Source: an uncultured Eubacteriales bacterium (GTDB taxonomy: Bacteria; Bacillota; Clostridia; Lachnospirales; Lachnospiraceae). From it: DNA of 64,000 nucleotides. Under the pieces are notes generated by a model. The model saw only the letters and a program-made list of their open reading frames with translations, did no database searches and was not told where the DNA came from. Positions 61,344-64,000 of this stretch are shown here, in pieces. Made by a program: the position numbers and the translations under genes. The DNA is taken from assembly GCA_900314845.1 (NCBI GenBank), contig OMWV01000021.1, forward strand, positions 1 through 64,000, given 5' to 3'. Numbering within the stretch: position 1 is the stretch's first letter; each line of letters begins with the position of its first letter.

Positions 61344-61847
61344 TCAGTAGCTGTTTATGCGGTCGCCGGACTCATCGCTCGTCTTCTCGATATTTGTGAT
61401 CTCTACGTCGTACTTATAATCGGGACTTACATTTACCGTGACGACGTCGCCCGCCTTATGCCCCATAAGAGCCTTGGCCATGGGAGAGTCGTTCCCGATC
61501 AGACCCTTCATGATATCCTGGCGGACCGTTGTGACGATGCGCCAAACCTCTTCCTCGCCGCTGTCCTTCATCCGGATGGTGACGGTATTGTTTATGCCCA
61601 CCGTATCGGCAGCGGAATCATCCCTGATCAGCTTCGCCGTCCGGATCATGTTCTCCAGATAGCGGATCCGGCTGTTATTGCGCCCGTTGGCCTTCTTTGC
61701 CGCATAATATTCAAAATTCTCGCTGAGGTCTCCCTGGGCTCTTGCTTCCTGGAGCTCTTTTATGATCTGGCTGTGAAGAGGCCCCTTGCGGAAGGCGATC
61801 TCCTCCTTCATCTTATCAATATCGCCCTGCGTCAGCTCATCATGCAT
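61344..61847 (-). CDS. greA: Transcript cleavage factor GreA/GreB family
   Basis: The 167-residue protein has an N-terminal coiled coil that reaches into RNA polymerase (EEIAFRKGPLHSQIIKELQEARAQGDLSENFEY with acidic tip residues) and a C-terminal FKBP-like domain (IGNDSPMAKALMGHKAGDVV). It rescues backtracked polymerase. The tip matches LSEN with Asp/Glu; NFEYYAAK replaces the common AEYHAAK, so it diverges from typical GreA. ATG 61847 has GAGAGG 7 nt upstream. Confidence 0.92.
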   Translation of the reverse strand: MHDELTQGDIDKMKEEIAFRKGPLHSQIIKELQEARAQGDLSENFEYYAAKKANGRNNSRIRYLENMIRTAKLIRDDSAADTVGINNTVTIRMKDSGEEEVWRIVTTVRQDIMKGLIGNDSPMAKALMGHKAGDVVTVNVSPDYKYDVEITNIEKTSDESGDRINSY

Positions 61848-61851
61848 TTTA

Positions 61852-63024
61852 TCACCTCTCAAGAATACCGCATTTCTTTACTGCCGCCGCTGCTTCCCTG
61901 ATCTTCTCCGGAGACAGGACAAGGGCAAAACGGACAAATCCTTCGCCCAGGCTGCCAAAAGCAGATCCCGGCGTCACGATAAGGCCCGACCTGTCCATAA
62001 GCTCAAGGACAAAATCTACGGAATTGTCAAAGTTGTCCGGAATATGAGCCCAGGAGAACATGGTACCCTGGGAAAGAGGAACATTCCAACCAGCCTCGGT
62101 AAGGCTTTCGGAAAGAGCGTGATTTCTTCTGTTATACTCCTCGCACTGGGCAGTTACCGCGTCCTGAGGCCCTGTCAGAGCGGCAATGGCTCCGTACTGG
62201 ATAGGGAGGAATATACCGTAATCGATCTGAGATCTGACCTTGGCAAATTTCCTGACTATGGCCTCATTTCCCACAACAAAAGACATCCGGGCGCCCGTAT
62301 AATTGTAGGACTTTGAGAGAGAATAAAACTCAACGCCCACCTCCCTGGCTCCGTCAAAGGAAAGGAAAGACCTGCCCGGCCTTCCGGTATAGATGATATC
62401 GGAGTAGGCATTGTCGTGGATAACGATAATATTGTGCTTCCTGGCAAATGCAATCAGCTCTTCATAGAAACTGTCGGGAGCTGTGACGCAGACCGGATTC
62501 ATCGGATAGGAGACGATCATGAACCTGGCCTCATCCGCCAGCTGATCCGGGATAGAATCGAAATCTATGAGAAAGTTATTCTCAGGCAGCAGGTCGTAGG
62601 TCCTCACATCTGCCCCGCAGAGGAAGGGGCCGGCTGAAAATACCGGATAGCCCGGATTGGGAACAAGGACGATGTCTCCTCTGTCGCACAGGGCCAGGCT
62701 GATATGGGCCATTCCCTCCTGTGACCCGTATATGGAAGTAACCTCGCTGCGCTTTAAGTCAACTCCGTATCTCTGCTTATAATGATAGATAACCGCGTCT
62801 AGCAGCTCGGGCAGGTCTGCCAGAGCGTACTTGTAATTCTCCGGGTCGCCTGCTGCCTGGCAGAGGGCGTCTATGATATGCTGACCGGGCTTAAAGTCAG
62901 GGGTTCCCACCGACATGTTGTAGACGGTGCGTCCCTGAGCGATCAGCTGGTTCTTTTTTTCATTGAGAGCAGAAAATATGCCCTGCTCAAATGTCTCCAG
63001 TCTCTCGGGAAATTTAATATCCAT
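61852..63024 (-). CDS. Class I/II aminotransferase (DapL/PatA-like)
   Basis: The 390-residue PLP enzyme has MSVGTPDFKPGQHIIDAL at the start, YGSQEGMAHISLAL, the PVCVTAP loop, VIHDNAYSDIIYTG and the lysine in SLSKSYNYTGARMSF. It resembles aminotransferases annotated as LL-diaminopimelate or alanine/aspartate type. No lysine genes are near, so substrate assignment is open. It starts 33 nt after the aminopeptidase stop and is followed by greA 4 nt on. Confidence 0.8.
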   Translation of the reverse strand: MDIKFPERLETFEQGIFSALNEKKNQLIAQGRTVYNMSVGTPDFKPGQHIIDALCQAAGDPENYKYALADLPELLDAVIYHYKQRYGVDLKRSEVTSIYGSQEGMAHISLALCDRGDIVLVPNPGYPVFSAGPFLCGADVRTYDLLPENNFLIDFDSIPDQLADEARFMIVSYPMNPVCVTAPDSFYEELIAFARKHNIIVIHDNAYSDIIYTGRPGRSFLSFDGAREVGVEFYSLSKSYNYTGARMSFVVGNEAIVRKFAKVRSQIDYGIFLPIQYGAIAALTGPQDAVTAQCEEYNRRNHALSESLTEAGWNVPLSQGTMFSWAHIPDNFDNSVDFVLELMDRSGLIVTPGSAFGSLGEGFVRFALVLSPEKIREAAAAVKKCGILER

Positions 63025-63057
63025 GTCTCTTCTCCATCCTCTAATATGTATTTTCGA

Positions 63058-64000
63058 TCATATCCTGCGTGTCGCGTTCTTCAGCCATTCTCTCTCATTC
63101 TCAGGGATATGCGGCCCTATTGTCTCATAGATCCTCTGATGATAATCGTTCAGAAGATTTCTTTCCTTCTCAGTCATGAGACCAGGATCCACCCCGTCCA
63201 GATCGAAGGGGCACAGGGTGAGCGTCTCAAACTTCATGAACTGGCCATACTCGTTCTTTATATCCTTCACGCATACGGTGAGATTCTCATGGCGGATGCC
63301 AAAGCGCCCTGCCAGATAAAGGCCGGGTTCGTCCGATGTCACCATGCCCTCCTCGAGGACCGCGTCTGACGCGTCGACATTCCCGGCGTCTATCTTCCAG
63401 CGAAAGGCGTTGGGTTTTTCGTGAACACCCAGGAGATACCCCACCCCGTGGCCTGTTCCGTGCTTATAATCAAGGCCCAGCTGCCAGAGAGGCTCTCTGG
63501 CCAGATGATCCAGATTGCTGCCCCTGCATCCGTAGAGGAACCTGGCGGCGGCAAGATTCAGATTTCCGCGCAGAACCTGGGTAAAATAAAACTTCTCATC
63601 CCGGCTCAAAGGACCCATGACAAATGTTCTCGTCACATCGGTCGTCCCCTCATAGTACTGGCCTCCTGTATCCATGAGAAGCAGGCCCCTGGGCTCTATG
63701 CGGGCATTACTCTCTTCTGTCGCGCTGTAGTGAACGATTGCCCCGTGGGGGCCGTAGGCGCTGATGGGCTCAAAACTCGGCTCTATATAGCCCTCCTGCT
63801 GCCTGCGGAAGGACTCCAGCTTCTGGGCTGTGCTGATCTCCGTCATCGGCGTCTTGCCTGCATTTGTCTTGAGCCAGTACATAAAGCGGGTAAGAGCGAT
63901 CCCGTCCTTCAGATGAGCCTTCTTAAGGTTCTCTATCTCGACCGGATTCTTCCTCGCCTTGCTCAGCATGATGCGGTCCGTCTCATCTATCACATTGACC
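63058..64000 (-). CDS. Xaa-Pro aminopeptidase (M24), C-terminal part, cut by the window edge
   Basis: The reading frame continues past position 64000, so the start is missing; 314 residues are visible. It carries the pita-bread M24 fold ligands: Asp (LLMDTGGQYYEG), Asp (TTDVTRTF), His (HGTGHGVG), Glu (TSDEPGLY) and Glu (FETLTLCP). The length and the C-terminal LLNDYHQRIYETIGPHI fit the large XPNPEP1-type enzymes of about 590 residues, whose two N-terminal creatinase-like domains would lie outside. It removes N-terminal residues before proline. Confidence 0.9.
   Translation of the reverse strand, partial: VNVIDETDRIMLSKARKNPVEIENLKKAHLKDGIALTRFMYWLKTNAGKTPMTEISTAQKLESFRRQQEGYIEPSFEPISAYGPHGAIVHYSATEESNARIEPRGLLLMDTGGQYYEGTTDVTRTFVMGPLSRDEKFYFTQVLRGNLNLAAARFLYGCRGSNLDHLAREPLWQLGLDYKHGTGHGVGYLLGVHEKPNAFRWKIDAGNVDASDAVLEEGMVTSDEPGLYLAGRFGIRHENLTVCVKDIKNEYGQFMKFETLTLCPFDLDGVDPGLMTEKERNLLNDYHQRIYETIGPHIPENEREWLKNATRRI

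Overview
The window is a 64 kb chromosomal segment, almost fully coding, from a low-to-moderate GC Firmicute. It is most likely a member of the Clostridia, and Lachnospiraceae-like. This placement is an inference from gene content: Spo0A with 0A boxes, a DUF4364 regulator, the rpmE-DUF1385-prmC-prfA order, an Asp23 protein leading the nusB-xseAB-ispA-dxs-tlyA-nadK-argR-recN run, a reverse rubrerythrin with a PerR-type regulator, and a T-box in front of aspS. I saw no rRNA, tRNA, CRISPR array, prophage or insertion sequence.

Layout. 1-3.0 kb: two secreted bacterial-Ig (Big_2) proteins, one with a frameshift near its C-terminus and one with a transglutaminase-like Cys-His-Asp triad. 3.1-4.3 kb: rubrerythrin and a PerR-like repressor, each with a clear promoter and palindromic operator candidates. 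4.4-13.6 kb: a long minus-strand run, rpmE, DUF1385 (YqhQ), prmC, prfA, an aminotransferase, hisC, a helicase fused to a Cas4-like nuclease, and a SpoIIE-type phosphatase. 13.8-19.4 kb: rho with a repeat-rich linker, gdhA, a DUF4364 protein and glgA.

19.6-30.2 kb: a self-contained accessory module. A sigma-54-dependent activator with a PAS domain lies upstream of six co-directional genes: CoA-transferase, FabK/NMO-like flavoprotein, acyl-CoA dehydrogenase, amidohydrolase, MFS permease and CocE/NonD hydrolase. A near-consensus -24/-12 promoter precedes the first gene and a terminator follows the last. The parts fit an import, hydrolyse, CoA-activate and redox pathway for an unidentified acyl ester or amide. 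This is my best candidate for an undescribed system.

30.3-37.7 kb: a small membrane protein, spo0A behind a cluster of 0A boxes and apart from its usual recN/spoIVB neighbours, aspS with a T-box whose specifier reads Asn (AAC), a small membrane protein, a cytoplasmic-type gamma-glutamyltransferase and tyrS. 37.7-47.3 kb: the asp23 to recN housekeeping operon, ending in a small RelA/SpoT-type HD hydrolase. 47.4-55.5 kb: a beta-CASP RNase-like protein, engB, lon, clpX, clpP and tig, with terminator hairpins after tig and after clpX. 55.6-64 kb: a DMT permease, a lipoprotein version of trigger factor, yigZ divergent from a class A PBP, greA, an aminotransferase and the C-terminal part of an Xaa-Pro aminopeptidase cut by the window edge.

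All motif, promoter and hairpin calls were made by eye. No database search or folding calculation was run.
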